A stretch of DNA of 64,000 nt from Acanthosepion esculentum (lineage: Eukaryota > Mollusca > Cephalopoda > Sepiida > Sepiidae). The stretch spans positions 10,889,203-10,953,202 of the forward strand of contig OZ038480.1 of assembly GCA_964036315.1 (NCBI GenBank), given 5' to 3'. Positions 51,440 through 54,400 of this stretch are shown one piece after another (position 1 is the first letter of the stretch; each line of letters opens with the position of its first letter). A program made the position numbers and the translations under genes. The notes beneath the pieces were generated by a model that saw only the letters and a list, made by a program, of their open reading frames with translations, was not told the DNA's origin and made no database searches.

Positions 51440-54400
51440 AAATTTTGCTAACTCTTAAGAATTGATTCTTCTTATTAAGACAGGTAAAATTTCACGTCTA
51501 TTGTGTTGAAATTTCTTAGCAAATTTAAAATTTATTTGAATAAAAACATATGAAGTGAAATATTCCTTTTCAAAATAGAAGCAGAATCCACATTAAAATA
51601 GTAAAAAATAGTTTTGAGATGAGATCAGATATTTTAATCCAGTTTATTAAGGCATCTTGAATGATGAGGCAACAATATTAATTGCTTATTACAACAGCTA
51701 AAACTATTTTACAGGCTGCCAACACCCATCTACTTATCATTTCTTTCAACACATATTTCCAGCAGACAACAGGAATCCTCTTCCATTTTGTATCATAATT
51801 TACTGTTTTAGTTCCTTCCTTAATGAGATTCATTTATTGCTATAAGATATTATGGACTTTGCAATCTTCGAAAATTATTAAGAAAAAAATACATATTAAA
51901 ATGATAGATTATAAAATGAGAAATAAATCAAAGCTAAAAAAGTACATAGAAAAATATTTATTTACCATGATGAGAAAGTTCCATTTCTTTTTTAGGTTCT
52001 TCTCCAACCATAGGCTTCTCAGCAGACACACATTTTTCTACTTGTGACATCTGATTAGAACAAGGGAAATAACTCGGTTTGACAAGGTTGCTGCTTACAA
52101 AGGTAATTTAGTTTTCTTCATTAAGGTAAGATACATGAAAAAAGCCGGACACAGAGTTATCTCAGAATTCAAACAACTTACAAAAATAAAGAATATGGTT
52201 AATTTGCAGATTAGGACCCGAATACTTACATTTAGGTGTAAATGTATATGCTTCATTCGAATCTGGCTTGATAAATTTGATAAAATCTACCATTTTGGAG
52301 TTATCAACAGTAAAAGTTCGGATTCATTTGTGTCACTGGTGGCAGCCATTACTGGCATTGTTTGCATACATTCCCTGCAGAAAGCTAAGCACGAAAGAAT
52401 GTAGTTAATGGCCTTATTTTTACTGATCTTACTTGTCTCAGTTACTACACAAGAGAACTATATTGTGTGAACAATAATCAAAACAAGTGAATATCCCACT
52501 CATAGCTATTCTGGGATACGCCACGATTGAGATCTTTCTGATGACCTCACATCCTACCGAAACCAAAAAGAGAACTGTTATCTTGTTCTCCCCTCCTGCA
52601 ATGTTGTGGTCTTTTAACTTCTTGGCCCGCACATAGGAAGCAAAATAATGAATCTAAGTTTCCACAAAACCCGAATCATCCAACAGTGTTAGAGATCCTA
52701 TTGGTAACATCATATTATTGTGATGTCTTTTAGTCTGTGACATAGAAGTTTTTCCCCCCTGTGCCAAGTGATGACTGACTTATTAGTAGTTGCTAGACTC
52801 TATACAAAATAGGGTGAGTCCATTTTTGCCTATGTCACTAGACCATTTGACACACCAATTGATTGGTGACTCATTAATGAAATATATATATGATTATAAA
52901 TAGTTAAATTATAACAAATTAAAATAATGTATAAATATAAAAAAAGTAATATATAAATATGGCTGAATAATCTGTTGAATGTTGCTAATTTTTATTAAAT
53001 ATTAATTCCTAAAATATGGATGTGCAGGATGTTTTGTAGCAGTTATCACAGTCTGAAAAATGAAAAACCAGGTTCAAATTCATGTAGTTGCATTCATCTT
53101 CACAGAAATGCATTTGGAAATGATAGGAATCTATTTCTTCTCATCAGCAGCTATAGGTTAAATAGCAGGACAGACTGTGCACTCTAGCCTTGACTGGGCA
53201 TGGGGCTAGTAATTCCATCCTAAAAATGCTACTTACCTCTAAAACCATAGCAGCACCACCCAGCAGGTTTAGGGCATGGCTTTATACACCACATGTAGGC
53301 TACAGGCTCAAAGTTATATGGTAGGAAATATAGTTTTATTTTTCAAGAATTATAAAAAAATTTCAGAAATGTTTTGTACTTAATGCTTCTACTGATTTTG
53401 AACTAATATTAAAGTTTAAATAATAACTTTGTTGGAACAAGCAATCGAGATCTTATCTCAAAGCGTAACAAAAACATTTTTCTCTTAATTTCGAACGTAA
53501 AGACTTTTGTTATTCATTCTAATTGTTTGAATTTAAAATTTCCATTTTTATTGCAATTAAATGTTGTACTCCTAGTAAAATATTCAATGTATATTGTAGA
53601 CGAGAAACAAAATTGATTTGATCTGAAAATTAAATATTCTTTGTAATGTTTAAAATCTGTATTGCTCACTCCAGCAAGGTTTTTCTAAGACTTTATTTGG
53701 AGAATTGAGTTTGTCTTAATATTAAGATTTTGAGCTTTTATTTAGTCAATTTATTAGTCACTTATAGCAAACAGTTTTAAACTTAATTTTCATTGATCCT
53801 TCTCATAGGTTGAAAGACATCAGAATATTCTCAATATTGTAAAAATAACCCTTAACAAAAAGGATGATTAACTTATTAAATAATAATGTTAATGAAAGAA
53901 AAATACAAACCTGTGAAGCTTGTGTAGCCAAATATAACAACTGGAAACTCTGGCTTTCTTTTATAGAATCTTCAACAGGTTCAACTGTTGTATCAAGATT
54001 TTCCTATGAAAAAAAGGTTTAAAGAATAGGAAAAACATAAAATTTATTTGTATTTATTTATTGCCAGATTCTCTGTTGACACAAATGCAAAAACAAAAAT
54101 AAATGCCAGTTTTACATTTAATCACCACATTTTTTCAGGTACATGAAAATAAGGAACATTTTTGTAATTATTCAAAGTATATACTGTATTTATCAGATAA
54201 GTTAACCTTTACCAAACTCTAGGTGACAATAGCAGCCATAGAATTCTCTCCCTTTGCTACTCTAGGCACATTCTGTCACCTTGAGATGGTTGCTATAAAT
54301 AAAATGTTGTCAACTGTTATTTCCAGTATTTTCAGCTGGAAATTGCCTACTACTGCTTTGGAACAAGGCTAAACTTCCGTTTTCCAATGCCATTTTGAAC